64,000 nt of DNA from Moringa oleifera. Its lineage: Eukaryota > Streptophyta > Magnoliopsida > Brassicales > Moringaceae. Where the stretch lies: assembly GCA_021397835.1 (NCBI GenBank), contig JAJFZO010000889.1, forward strand, positions 1,736,001-1,800,000. Reading direction: 5' to 3'. Below the pieces are notes generated by a model. That model was not told the origin of the DNA. It worked only from the letters and a program-made list of their open reading frames with translations, and searched no databases. This document shows, one piece after another, positions 23,049-35,300 of the stretch; within the stretch, counting starts at the first letter, position 1, and each line of letters begins with the position of its first letter. The position numbers and the translations under genes are program-made.

Positions 23049-23613
23049 TATAGTGTATGACAGACATTGGATATTGTGTGATTTGAAATGAACGGTTTGG
23101 ATTGAATTGCTTTTTTCATCCAACGGTTCGTACAAGATACGTTGTATATTGTCACATGCCTTATAGTGTATGACAGACATTGGATATTGTGTGATTTGAA
23201 ATGAACGGTTTGGATTGAATTGCTTTTTTCATCCAACGGTTCGTACAAGATACGTTGTATATTGTCACATGCCTTATAGTGTATGACAGACATTGGATAT
23301 TGTGTGATTTGAAATGAACGGTTTGGATTGAATTGCTTTTTTCATCCAACGGTTCGTACAAGATACGTTGTATATTGTCACATGCCTTATAGTATATGAC
23401 AGACATTGGATATTGTGTGATTTGAAATGAACGGTTTGGATTGAATTGCTTTTTTCATCCAACGGTTCGTACAAGATTTGTTGTATATTGTCACATGCCT
23501 TATAGTGTATGACAGACATTGGATATTGTGTGATTTGAAATGAACGGTTTGGATTGAATTGCTTTTTTCATCCAACGGTTCGTGCAAGATTTGTTGAATA
23601 TTGTCACATGCCT
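23049..23613. repeat. Five 113-bp tandem repeats between the divergent transposon genes
   Basis: The unit starts at 23049, 23162, 23275, 23388 and 23501, each 113 bp long. Copies are nearly identical: the first three are the same over most of the unit, while the fourth and fifth differ by a few bases near ACAAGATTTG and GTGCAAG. Each contains GAACGGTTTGGAT and ATCCAACGGTTCG, two AACGGTT motifs in the same direction flanked by TTGGAT/ATCCAA inverted words. The array fills the space from just upstream of the ORF1 start to about 100 bp before the first transposase-frame ATG, so it is in the shared promoter. Confidence 0.95.
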
Positions 23614-23714
23614 TTATTTTTATCTATAAAAGACCCTGGATGTCATCATCTATTTTGTTATTCAACACTTTCTCCATATTGTTAGTTAACCATCCATAAA
23701 TATTACAAGCAACT

Positions 23715-25085
23715 ATGAATTTTACTGCTAGTTCTTCTCACATATCATCTTCATCTTCATCTTCATTCTCAAGCACTGATGATGAACTAGATCTCACTCC
23801 ATTTATTGAAACACATTTGTAGACCCTTCAAGCCCAACAATCAGCATTACTGAATCTATATGTCTGCAATAATCGCTTGATGCTTGAGTATATGAATAAT
23901 CAAACTAGCCAACAACGACATAGAGGCTCAGTTCATGGTCATAGAACAATCAACCGTAATCGAGCAGCAGCTGCACGTAATTTATGGAATGATTACTTCG
24001 CTGAGAATCCAAGGTTTGATGATTCAATGTTTCGCAGACGATTTCGAATGGGTAAAAATTTATTTCTTCGTATTGTCAATGCTGTCGAAGCTCATGACAA
24101 CTACTTTGTGCAACGACGAGATGCGTTAGGTAAACTTGGATTATCTAGTTTACAAAAAATAACAACAGTTTTTCGAATGTTGGCTTATGGTGTACCTGCA
24201 GATGCGACTGATGAATACATAAAAATTGGAGAATCCACAACAATTGAAAGTGTGAAAAGATTTTGTCGAGCGGTTGTGGAGATCTTTGGAGAGCGTTATC
24301 TAAGATCACCGAATGCTGTTGATGTTGAAAGGTTGCTCAAAATTGGTGAGAAACGCGGATTTCCTGGAATGTTAGGGAGTTTAGATTGCATGCATTGGAA
24401 GTGGAAAAACTGTCCTACTGCTTGGGCAGGACAATATAGTGGACGCAGTGGATCTCCAACTATTATTCTTGAAGCAGTAGCTGACTATGATTTATGGATT
24501 TGGCATGCGTATTTTGGCTTGCCTGGTTCTAATAATGATATTAATGTGCTGGAGGCATCCCACTTGTTTTCAAATCTTACTAAAGGTATAGCACCTCCAG
24601 CTCATTATGTCATTAATGGAAATGAGTACCATATGGGTTATTATTTAGCCGATGGTATATATCCTAAATGGTCAACTCTTGTACAAACAATTCATGATCC
24701 TCGAGGTCCAAAGAAAAAATTATTTGCGAATATGCAAGAAGCATGTAGAAAGGATGTTGAACGTGCATTTGGGGTTCTTCAATCAAGGTTTGCAATAATT
24801 CAAGGACCTGCACGCTTTTGGAGAAAAGATGTGCTCCATGATATAATGACTACATGCATAATAATGCATAATATGATTATTGAGGATGAACGCGATATTG
24901 ATGCTGATATTGAAAATTGGAGAGAAGCACCAACCCCAGAAGTTGAGATGATAGTAGATGAAACTGTAAAGTTTCAAGAATTTCTTGCTCGACATAGGCA
25001 AATCAAAAATAAAGAGGCTCATTTTGCACTTCGTGATGCATTGATTGAACATCTGTGGAATCGTCATGGTAATTCAGAAAACTAA
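23715..25085 (+). CDS. Harbinger transposase (DDE_Tnp_4 / HARBI1-like), with in-frame TAG near the start
   Basis: The natural frame seems to open at ATG 23715 (MNFTASSSHISSSSSSSF) but meets TAG at 23820-23822, after 35 codons. The same frame continues without interruption to TAA at 25085. Translation from ATG 23877 gives 402 aa and keeps the whole catalytic core. The three acidic residues sit in GSLDCMHWKWKNCP, GSNNDINVLEASHLF and RKDVERAFGVLQSRFAI, the DDE triad of the PIF/Harbinger family. The upstream helix-turn-helix region (FRRRFRMGKNLFLRIVNAV, LQKITTVFRMLAYG) is present. The enzyme would cut the element at its inverted repeats and join it to TTA targets. The lost N-terminal piece is Ser-rich and may be dispensable, so activity is uncertain. 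Confidence 0.9.
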
Positions 25086-25584
25086 ATATTGTAATGTGTT
25101 AGTGATTTTATTTTATCTTGTACCAATTATGTAATGAAATTTTAATATCGATTTGAATCATGTATGTAAAATTACTCTATCAAAAAATTATATATTATCA
25201 TAAAAATATAAGCAACTCATAAAAATAATTAAGTTAAAATTACGGTAAAAATATTTTTATAAAATTTAATTGATAAATTATTAATTTTAAAATTACTAAA
25301 AATTATAATTTATTATATAATATTATTTTTAAAAAAATATATATGTAAATAAAAATAAAAAGTTTAAATTATATTAATTATTTTAAAAATATTTATAAAT
25401 TAATTAATATTTAAAAATATTTTTATTAAAAATTATTATAATATTATTATTAAAATAATATTATAACACCAATTTGGTGTCAATGGGTTGGAGATGAAAA
25501 AAATTTGGTGTTAGAATATTCTAAAAAAATTCTTTTTTAACACCAAATTGGTGTTAAATTTGGTGTTTTGGGTTGGAGATGGCC

Positions 25585-25810
25585 TTACCTTGACTATTAA
25601 TAAGACATCTTTCTTTCAGATTGAAAAATATAATGAGTAAAGCTAGTAACGTACTCTACCAACCTTAGTTCACAATCATGTTATTTATAAAACTAACAAT
25701 TGCACTAACTTTAGTTGGAAGTCATATTATTATGAGCCTAACAATTATACTACTTTTGGTCAGTAGCCATACCAAAATAATAATCACATCAATCCTTATT
25801 AGCAACTACA
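25585..25810 (+). repeat. Dispersed repeat, copy B, right part
   Basis: Continuation of the repeat interrupted by the transposon, beginning with the second TTA copy. It shares GACTATTAATAAGACATCTTT, AATGAGTAAAGC, AACCTTAGTT and the 'aatcatgtt...tataa...actaac' series with copy A at 20155-20590. A third weaker fragment may lie around 26590-26700. Confidence 0.55.
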
Positions 25811-28800
25811 CATCATAAACTTAAAAAATTACATCATGCGAAAACATCGTCAAACTATAGAAACGGATCAAACCAAACTGTACCAAATTAAGTTATACAG
25901 ATTTTTAAATTGATGGTTTGAAACAGTTTAGAAAATTAAAAATCACATGAATGTGGTTCAGTTTTTTAAATAAAAATAAATAATTTAATTTTAAACAAAA
26001 CAACAATGCGTTAAATAAAACCTCAAGCCTTTTTTCTAGATTTTGTTTATTTATCCATTAGTTTGCATTCTTATGGATTTTGTTATTTACTTTTTTATGA
26101 ATTTTATATTATGAACATACGTTTTGTTTATTTTTGATAGATTTTAATTTAAATTGATTATGTTAAGTGTATAATTTTTTAATTTACAATAAATTAATGT
26201 TACTTGATATTTATTTTAAAAATATATTATTAAATCAAATCACACTAAATTATACTATATTTTATAATATATTTGATTTAATTAATATTATTTAAATTAA
26301 ACTATATAAGTAGAAGTAATCATCAAATCACATCAATAATATGACATACTAAAAAAATATAAATCCACCATATCGTACCACAAATACCCTAATAAAAACC
26401 TAATACATTTAAATGGTAAACTAGACGAATGTGGCAATCATGCTTTTTATAAGTTGTATGTTATAAATTTTAATAAAAACAAATTCTATAAATTGACCAC
26501 AATCAAATATTTATAAGATTAGGAGAATCTTAAATTAAAAGTCTACAAATAAATAAATAATCCAAACGACATTCCATCACTACTTCACACCTAAAAAAAA
26601 TATAAATATCTCTCATTTAATTCAAGAAATCATTTCTTGAGAGCATTGACTTGCTTGTCCCAAATTTTTTATATTTTCTAAGTCTCAAGTAATATACTTT
26701 AAAATAGAATGTAGGATGTGGGTCCACTTGGATTATCTTGTAGGAGCTTTTTAGGAATTATCAGGCTGCATTTTCGCATGTAATATATATTATTCCATTG
26801 ATGAAAGTGCAAACAAATATTGTTAGGGCAACGTTTTTAAAATAAATAAAATTTATTATATAATTAAAATTAAAAATATATATCATAATTTTTTTAAAAA
26901 AATCAGATACTACCATAATGAATATTATATTAAAAAAAAAAACTTCAAATTGAGGCAATGAAATGGTCATACTTACAATATAACTAAGTATAATTGATTA
27001 TCAAAGCCTGCCATTGAGACCACTAAATTGGTTGATGCTTAAATTAATGCTGGCAACTGGCACTAGCTGGTTAGGTCAAGTTGGACGACTACCAAAGCTG
27101 AACTCTCAAGTTTTTTAACAGTTTATACCAAACCTAAGCTAATCGAACCAAATGTTTCATAGATTTTCTCATTTTCAGACGCAATGTAAGCAACCAACTA
27201 AAGGTGTAATAAATAAATATGTAATAATTTATTTTTTTGCTTCCATTCTTCTCTCTCTTACTAAGCCCACTCTTAATTGCGTGGGCTTTCTTAGGGTTGA
27301 CCACTTCAACTAGCCCAAAGTAACCAATACCGCTACAAGAACATTTTGTTAAACACTTGTTTACATTAAATTATTAGAAAATTCAAATCAAAATTGCTCC
27401 TAATTAATTAAACCCCCAGATACCCATCTAGCTTCTAGATCAAGAGGACATTTTCCACTCCTTGTCTAAATAGTCCATATATTTTGCAGGAAAAAATAAT
27501 AATAAAATCAATAAAATAGTTGTAATATATTAATTACAATACTTATGTTAGATAAGCTTAATTCTTAGATTTTCCCAAAATGTACAAAAATCATACATGA
27601 ATGATAAATAAATTTTGGAGTAAACATTTAAAAAATATTTAAATTATACTCAATTTTTTATTTTAAAGTATTGATTAGATTAACTATATATCTGATTTTT
27701 TAATTTGGTTTAATTTAGATTCTATTAAAATTTTTAAAATTAATAATATTTTAATTGATAACTCTGCACAATAATTTTAATTTAAATTTTATATAAATAT
27801 AAAGAGATGTTCAAACTAGGATAATAAAAAAAATTAAAATTTTTAAGTTTTATTTTTTATAAAAATTAGATTACCATTAGTTTAGAAAAATTATAAAAAA
27901 TACATTGTGACTCAAATTTTGTTTATATTTGAGAAATACATTCAACATAAAATGTAGATTACATTTGAGTTATTTTTGAAAAATTGCAAGAACAAAAATA
28001 CCAATCAAATTTAAACTAAATTAAAATATTAATTAATTTATAATTGATCAATGGATATATAATATTTAAATTAAAAATATGTTTAATTTAATTTTTTTTA
28101 TATTTGCTGTAATTTTAATTCCTTTCATTTTATAAATTTTTTTAATAATTGTAACAAGTATCTATAGCTATTACGATTATAAAACAAATTTAAATCTACT
28201 TTGTTGGTTGGATCAAAACAAAACAATAATTTTAAAAATAAAATAGAAAACAACATGTTTTAATGATTGTTATAAATATTATAAAATCTCTCTTTAAATA
28301 TTATAAAATTATAAATTTTTAAAGTATATTATTTTTATTATGGATCAGATTATTTGTTGATCTAAAATATGTTAAGTTTTTAAAAAATTGATGACATATG
28401 AAAATTTGATAAAATGAATGATTAAGATTTATTTTATTTATTTTTATATTAATATTGTAAAAATATTTTTTATTTAAAAACTCAACACATATCAAATCAA
28501 TAAATGATGATAATTTTTTTGTTTCTTTAATTTGTAATAATATGTCATAACTGTTATATATTGAAATTAATTAATTATGTAAACTCCTTTTTAAAAATTT
28601 ACTAATAAATTCATGAGTAATAAGATTATAGATTGAAAATGTAAAGAAAAAAGAGGTGTATGTAATTATATGTTTTTTTTAAATGCAACAGAAAAGAAAT
28701 AGGTTGCTTTCGAAAGGAGCGATACCTTTGTTTTCACGTATCTTTATAGTCCTCTTGAAGTGTGGCACAAAATTAGGGGCACCTATTAACAATCCCAAAA

Positions 28801-30654
28801 GGTAAGATGGTGAAAAAGACACAGGAAATCCTGGCCACCAATGTAATCATGAGAGCTCAGTGTAAGATCCTGAGGGTCCCCTCTCTATATCACTCCTCCC
28901 AATTTTTAAATTAATTTAATCTCCTATTTGTGGAGAGCACTTGGGGAGCCGATATTATGACGCAGGTGAGCAGTCACTGCAGAATATCCCCATCAATCCA
29001 ATGGTCCAGATCAATAAAGCGACAGTTGCTGCTGGCCTTGTGGTGAGCCGCGTGGGCTTCGATAACGATGGGGTCCCGTCAATCCACGTCACCTATAGCA
29101 CCAAAATTCCGTGGAGTTGGCTGTGATAGTGCCCGCACATAGTTAAACCAGAGTAGTTTCACCTGTTCAAGCAACTTAATGAGACATAATTAGGTGAGTG
29201 ATTTGAGAGGCTCGATGCCACGTGGACGCTCATAAAGGGTAGATGACAAATCAAACACCCGGATTATGATAAACTCGCAAAACCCATAGCTGTCACTGTA
29301 AGTATTTCACAGCAGAAAAAAGAAAAAAAGAGGACCAATGTGGAAGTATGTAGTTGCACAAAGTAGTAACAGACGACATAAGGCAACATATGTTACGTGC
29401 GGACTTGGAACACGTGAGGTTTCGGGTTGGAGGGTTAGGGTTTTGGTCTTGCAAGGAGAAATGAAGACCACAAATACACAAGAAGATAAAAATAAAAATA
29501 AAAATAAACTGATTAATAATTTTTTTTAAAAAACCCAACTTGTATAATTAAAATAGTTTTATTAAATAACTAATGTTATGCTTGTCTGCAAGTTATGATG
29601 GTTGGAGCGAACTGGGGTTTTGTTGAACTGATCTACCCATAAAAAAAAAAATGGATATGCTTCTTCTTTCCTTGTTCCCAAAAGGTTTTAGAGGTAAAAC
29701 AGAAGATGATTTCTCAAGATTGGAGCAGAGCAGGAAGACTGTGAAAGATTCTCTGAGGGTTCCTGAATTATGAGATTTTCTTTTTCTGATATTTTCTGAG
29801 GGTTCAAACACTGACTTGGTCAAAGGCTGATGCCGACCAAATGCCATTGTTCATTAATTACTTTGTTTACACTACACATACCCAATAATCCTAAAAACTT
29901 TTACCTAAATATTATTGAATTTGTAGTTAAATTTAGAGTATTTTAATTTGGGTTTTTTGGGTATCTAAAATTAATGGTAGTGACGGTTGTTATCTTCTCC
30001 TTTTATTATAGTACAACTCAACAACCATCTTCCCTGTTTTGTTTGCTCGCCCACCTCATTATTTGTAAATTTTGATTTGTTCCTATATGTTAATTTTTTT
30101 ATAACGTTGAATTATGTTACAAAAATGGTAGTAATTTTAATTAAACCCAGTTAAGCTGATGTGGGTTTTCTTGTTTTCACACTGTGAAGCAAAGCCACAG
30201 CTCCCACTTACTTTGACCAGCTTGGCATCAAAGAGCTGGCGCAGAAAATGGCTATACCCCACGCTGATCTTTTTTGGGCGAAACCACAAAGCACAAGCAG
30301 CCTCTCTTTTAGAGAAGAAAAGGCATAGAACAACAATGGAACCACCGTCTCCCTCACACACTCTCTCTCTCTCTGTCTACAAGAAAAACCCTAATTCACA
30401 ACATACACAGACTTCTCTCCCCAAAAAGAGAAAATAGAGAGGGCATTGTGGAGCGGAGTTTTTTTATCTTATTACTTTCATTTACCCATCTCTTCTCCAA
30501 CCATCAATTTCATGATCCAGGGACTGTTTATTCCGTCTTTGCACACACCCTTTTGCCCAAAGACAAAAGTAAAAGCAAACTCGAGCACTGTCGTCTTTGC
30601 AGATCAGAGTTTTAAAGGCAGCATGGGTACTTTCTGATAGCTCTTCTTCCAGAA

Positions 30655-30692
<38 letters not shown>

Positions 30693-30868
30693 TCTCTGTA
30701 TGTCCTCCTCTTTATATTACCTCATGCTTTGTTTTGTACCTTCCTCTTAAATGGGTTTCTGCAACTAAGGGAATTCTCTCTGCATCATCCCCATATCTCT
30801 GTCTCCGTTACGTCTTTCCTTTTGCAGCTCTTTCTCTTTCCTTCTTCCTCTCTCTCTCTCTCTCACTC
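25811..30868. other. AT-rich spacer and promoter region of the VQ gene
   Basis: Bases 25811-28690 are very AT-rich with no gene visible. At 28690-29290 composition becomes balanced, with a GCCACGTGGAC G-box near 29217-29227. Bases 30150-30868 are the probable promoter and long CT-rich leader of the VQ gene, with several upstream ATGs. Confidence 0.5.
30655..30690 (+). repeat. CT dinucleotide microsatellite in the VQ gene leader
   Basis: An uninterrupted (CT)n tract of about 17 units lies roughly 180 bp upstream of the VQ start codon. A second CT tract (about 30848-30866) ends directly before the ATG. CT-rich leaders are common in plant genes, and length variation here could serve as a marker. 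Confidence 0.85.
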
Positions 30869-32350
30869 ATGGATTCCGGTAACAGTGGTAGTATGCAATC
30901 TTCAAGCGGTGGTGATGAGGAGTACGACTCTCGGGGTGAATCGATCTCAGCCTTCTTGAACAGCAGCAACAGCCACCAGTCAAGCCACGTTGGTCCGATG
31001 CCTAACCCACCACCACCGCAGCCGCCACCGCCGCAGCATCACCACCACCAAACCCACTCATCTTCATCTATGTTTGACCCTTTATCAAATTACTTCGACC
31101 CCTTATCAAGATCCCCACCGCTTACAAGCAATCCGAATTCACTCCTCAATCTTGACATTGTTTGGTCCAAAGGCTTAAGATCTGAAGTCAATTGCACCGA
31201 ATTCGGTGGGTTTATGGCGACGTCGTCACCAACTCAACACTTCTTGACCAACCAGCAGCAACCACAAAGCAGAGCAACCTTTCCTTGTTTACAGATCCCG
31301 CAGGGACACGACGATGGTACAAGAGGCTCAGTTTCTGGTTCAGTTCCGGCCACAAATGACCAAACCAACACCAATAACAACAACAACATGGTGCGCAACC
31401 CAAAGAAGAGATCTAGAGCTTCCAGGCGTGCACCAACAACCGTGTTGACCACAGACACCACCAATTTCCGAGCCATGGTTCAGGAGTTTACCGGGATCCC
31501 AGCGCCACCCTTCACGTCCTCGCCCTTCCAGAGAAGCAGGCTTGATCTATTTGGCACAGCCTCTTCCACTTTGAGATCATCATCCCACTTGGACCCCTCA
31601 CCACCTCCTTATCTTCTGCGGCCATTTGCTCAAAAACTCCACCCACCTTTTCTTTCTTCTTGTTCTTCTTCTCCTTCTTCAACTTCTTCGTTTGCTACCT
31701 CTTCCTTGATCGATGCTATTGCCTCCACCAGCACCACTAACATGGCTTCCGGTTCTGCTAGCAACAGTGCTAGTACTAATTCAACTGCCATTAACTACCA
31801 ACTACCTTCTGGTCATCATTTAGGCCTTTTAAAGCAGCAGCCTCAGAATCTGCTGAACATGAACACCCAACAACACAACCAAATACTCGACTTCCAGTCT
31901 CTCCTGCAAGCCCCCCAGAAGTACCCACTTTCCACTTCAGCCATTCTCGGCACCAAACAGCAAGGATCCTTAGATATTTCATCGACCGACTCGCATCTAA
32001 AAATGGGTGTTCTGGAAGAGTTCGGGTTGAGCCATGGTCATGTGGGAACAAACCTCAGCAGTCTACAAAACATGGTGTCGTCATCGGATGGGACAGCGCC
32101 CAGGAGTGATAACAACAAGAACGACAACGACAACAATCCTGCAAACTGGGGAGATGGAGCGGGGTCAAATGAGGGCGGTCTCGGTCTGTTAAGGTCCATC
32201 AATGGCAATTACGGTAGTTCACAGAGAGCCACCAATGGGAGAGTGAATTACCCGGCTTCTTCGTCGGATTTTCATGGTGATAAGGGGCCAGAGAATGTGA
32301 CAGCAAGAAGTGAAGGTATGGTGGAATCATGGATATGTTCCTCAGATTAG
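30869..32350 (+). CDS. VQ-motif transcriptional co-regulator
   Basis: Single-exon gene, 493 aa. The VQ motif FxxxVQxxTG is present as FRAMVQEFTG at residues 200-209. A basic stretch just before it (NPKKRSRASRRAP, 177-189) is a likely nuclear signal. The rest is low complexity: a Pro-rich then His-rich run at 47-60 and Ser/Asn/Gln-rich segments. VQ proteins bind WRKY group I and IIc factors or other partners and tune defence and developmental transcription; the partner here is unknown. I chose ATG 30869 (MDSGNSGSMQSSSGG) because the in-frame frame upstream is CT-derived leader rather than protein-like. Long VQ proteins of this type are close to Arabidopsis At5g65170, whose neighbours include SDH2-3 and a TTL-like TPR gene, in agreement with this window. 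Confidence 0.92.
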   Translation: MDSGNSGSMQSSSGGDEEYDSRGESISAFLNSSNSHQSSHVGPMPNPPPPQPPPPQHHHHQTHSSSSMFDPLSNYFDPLSRSPPLTSNPNSLLNLDIVWSKGLRSEVNCTEFGGFMATSSPTQHFLTNQQQPQSRATFPCLQIPQGHDDGTRGSVSGSVPATNDQTNTNNNNNMVRNPKKRSRASRRAPTTVLTTDTTNFRAMVQEFTGIPAPPFTSSPFQRSRLDLFGTASSTLRSSSHLDPSPPPYLLRPFAQKLHPPFLSSCSSSPSSTSSFATSSLIDAIASTSTTNMASGSASNSASTNSTAINYQLPSGHHLGLLKQQPQNLLNMNTQQHNQILDFQSLLQAPQKYPLSTSAILGTKQQGSLDISSTDSHLKMGVLEEFGLSHGHVGTNLSSLQNMVSSSDGTAPRSDNNKNDNDNNPANWGDGAGSNEGGLGLLRSINGNYGSSQRATNGRVNYPASSSDFHGDKGPENVTARSEGMVESWICSSD

Positions 32351-35300
32351 CGTATCTAATAGCATGAAAAGAAAAAAGCTTTAGAAAAATCGGAAAACAA
32401 AAAAGAAAACCCACAAAGAATATCAAGGAAATGATTGTGAGTATATCATGATGCATGAAGAGATCGAATCTTTGTGATCTCCATCTTAACCATGACATTC
32501 AACATGATTAAACACTGTATTTCGTTTTTGCCTCCTTCCCTCTGGCTTTTTTCCCCTTAATTATATGTAAATAATACCCTCTAGTTCTCTTCTTCTTTCG
32601 AGGTTTCCAGCTTTATACATCCACATACAAACGATTATGGCCTTTTTCAGTGTTCATTGTCTCCGTAATAGTAATGTGTTTGTCTGCTTTTATGGTGGTT
32701 GCTCTTTCATGGCTTTACTTGGTTTTTCGTTTTCGGCTATCAATAATGTAATTAAAGAGGATATGAAATCATCAGCTGAACAAAACCCTCAAACCTTGTT
32801 CCTTTCTCGTACATCTCTTCAGTGATCTTTATCTTATCTGTAAGAAGAGCGCATGAAAAAAAAAAAAAAAACACTCAGACAGACAGGCACACGCACAGGT
32901 TTGTTCAACAGAAGACAATGGCATCATCAAGTTTTGTCTGGTTTTCTCTATCATTATCATATTAATCTCTCCCATCCCTCAATAATCTCTCTTTTCCTAA
33001 TTTTGTTTTAGAAAAAAATAATATTCTGATAATTGTTCATTCCTATCTCTCGTTCTTTTTGGCTTTGGAAAACTAATATCCTAAAGAATATTTTAATTTT
33101 ATAAATTAAAAATGTGTCTGATATTTAGGAGTGATTGGTGGCGAGATTGGGGGAATCGGCAGCAGCAGCCGCAATCTCGTTTTTAATAAAATTCAAATAT
33201 CTCCTCATGTGTGTATTTCATTTTTGTTGGATTTTTCACTTTATTTGATGCCCATTAAGTTTCGAACATTACAGATGATATATACCCCTATTAGATTTAA
33301 CACAAGATGATGACTGCATACATACTTACAGTATATTAATAAGGGGACCAATAATTAAACGATATCTTATCGCTTTCTTCGTTAGAACATGGTCATGCTT
33401 GTACTTTCTTGACAAAACTATCTTTTCGTTGGTCCTTAAGGTACAAACGTGAAAGCAGAATCTCGTAGTTTTTTTTTTTTTCTTCTCCATTCTGGTTTAG
33501 CCAAGAAAAATTCAAGCTTTTACCTTGTACCCAGATTGAAGAGAAAGATAACAAATCTTTTTTTTTTTTTTACCTTTTAAACGCAGCATCCTACAACGTT
33601 GCATGAAGTGTCCTAGTGGAACTAATTAAGCAAGGGGAAGTTCATAAATAATGCAATAAAATTAATTAAAAACATTGAAAATAAGCTAAGTGAATGGAAA
33701 GGAACCCTAGAGAAGAGTAGCTTAGCCTTAATTTTGTCAAAGGATGCTTTCCCGCTAAAGACTATACCCACCACATGCATGAGAACCAGAAAATGAAAGT
33801 TTGCAGTTTTCGAAATTGAGAAATGTACATGAGAGAGAGAGAGAGAGAGAAAGTTACTGAAATGGAAGCACTCCTCTGAAAGAGGAATGATGATGATGAA
33901 AGTGGGTAATATCTTTCTAATGCATGAAAGGGGTGATATATCTAAAAAGTTGATAATCTTTTTCATCTAATTGATTGATAGATGATGATCTTTTTCACTT
34001 CAATTATACTTTCACCTCTGGTTTTAAAATTTGAATGATGAGAAAGTTGAGAGAGAGAAGTTTCAAAAAAATTTGAATCTTTTTCCCTGAAGAAGAGACA
34101 TAGAGGAATTATTATGAACATGTTACCATGGAATTTGGGACACTTTTGTAAAGGGTAAAGGGGTTGGATCACAAAATCGTATCTTTTCTCAAAAAAATAA
34201 AATTCAAATGATTAGCCATGGGATTTTGTGGGATTTTTAATTTTAGGGTCCAGAGCTTGGGAGAGAGAGAGAAGCACTGTGATGCCCGTTTTACTCATCA
34301 TGGTGGCCCATGCCAGTGTCTTGCCTTTGCTCTGTAGCAATGATGGCTCTTCTCTCTCTCACACACTCCTCTTCACAGCCCGCAGGCTCACCAGCCTCCT
34401 CGTGTCAAAGGCTGTAAACAGTGTCCCTAACAGGCAAAGGCATCTCTTCTCTCTCCCAAGCCCTACAATTTTGAGCCAGTGAGAACTCAAAAAGAAGCAT
34501 AGCTTTTGGCATCCCCATCAGAAAAGCCTGAAACCATTTGAAAAAAGCATATATTCAAGTGCCCAGCAAGACAAAACTCTCCTGTTTACAGAATAATATT
34601 GTTTTTATATTCTTACCACCTCCACCCATAACATCTTTCTTTAATTTTACCCCAACTTAATTCCTTCATCATTTTTAACATAATATATAGTTTCCATACC
34701 TTATAATATAACCAATCCTAGAGTTCTCACCTCTTACACTATTCTTGTTTCAGCGTTTGGTTCTCATATATACCCCATTTGAATAGCTTTTCTTTTTTAA
34801 AAAAAATTAAAAAATGAAACTTAAGAGGCATAGTTAATTAGTATATGATGATAATATGATCCCAATGTACCTTTTGTGTCACTTTCTAAGTGCACGGTCC
34901 ATTCTTTGAAATTGAAGTAAACTAATTAAGTTGGCCTAACAGCAACTCAATCATAATGATGATCGCTTACTTAAATATCTTTTTTATTGGCATCAGTTAG
35001 GCAGGGATTAATTAAAAACCATGACCAAGTTAGACTAATTGTAAGCTCACGAGGGTTGGCTCTAAGATTTGATAGCCCAAATCTTATAGAATTAAAACTA
35101 CTGTTGGGACACATGCAAGTGTGTTTTGCACCGCACAAGCACCTTTTTAGGACATTGATTCCCATGATACTCTACTAAGGTTTGATTCTCCTTGGAAAAT
35201 CATAAGTCAATCGTGTTAATTAATTCACTAAATAAACTTTTTATCTAGTAAATTTAGCTTATATTATTACAATATTTTTTTTATGTATTATTTATATTGA

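Larger units (their letters stand above)
21209..25584 (+). mobile_element. PIF/Harbinger DNA transposon, complete, 4376 bp
   Basis: Both ends carry the 13-bp terminal inverted repeat GGCCATCTCCAAC (left 21209-21221; right as GTTGGAGATGGCC, 25572-25584). It is flanked by direct TTA repeats (21206-21208 and 25585-25587), the target preference of PIF/Harbinger. Inside are the two genes of the superfamily in divergent order: a Myb-like ORF1 on the minus strand and a DDE transposase on the plus strand, separated by 113-bp tandem repeats. Both ends contain several TTGGTG-type subterminal motifs. High identity with the short copy at 51639-52708 suggests fairly recent activity. Confidence 0.95.

Noticed and set aside
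23048..23587. Four overlapping 66-81-residue minus-strand reading frames
   Set aside because: They are the 113-bp tandem repeat read through; the repeated near-identical peptides are a by-product, not genes.
23049..23613. CRISPR-like array
   Set aside because: Units are contiguous 113-bp tandem copies without unique spacers, in a plant transposon promoter.
28941..29126. 61-residue open frame in the VQ promoter region
   Set aside because: Too short, no family resemblance; more likely part of balanced-composition regulatory DNA.
30734..30868. In-frame 45-codon N-terminal extension of the VQ protein
   Set aside because: The extension derives from the CT-rich leader and is not protein-like; the ATG at 30869 is preferred.
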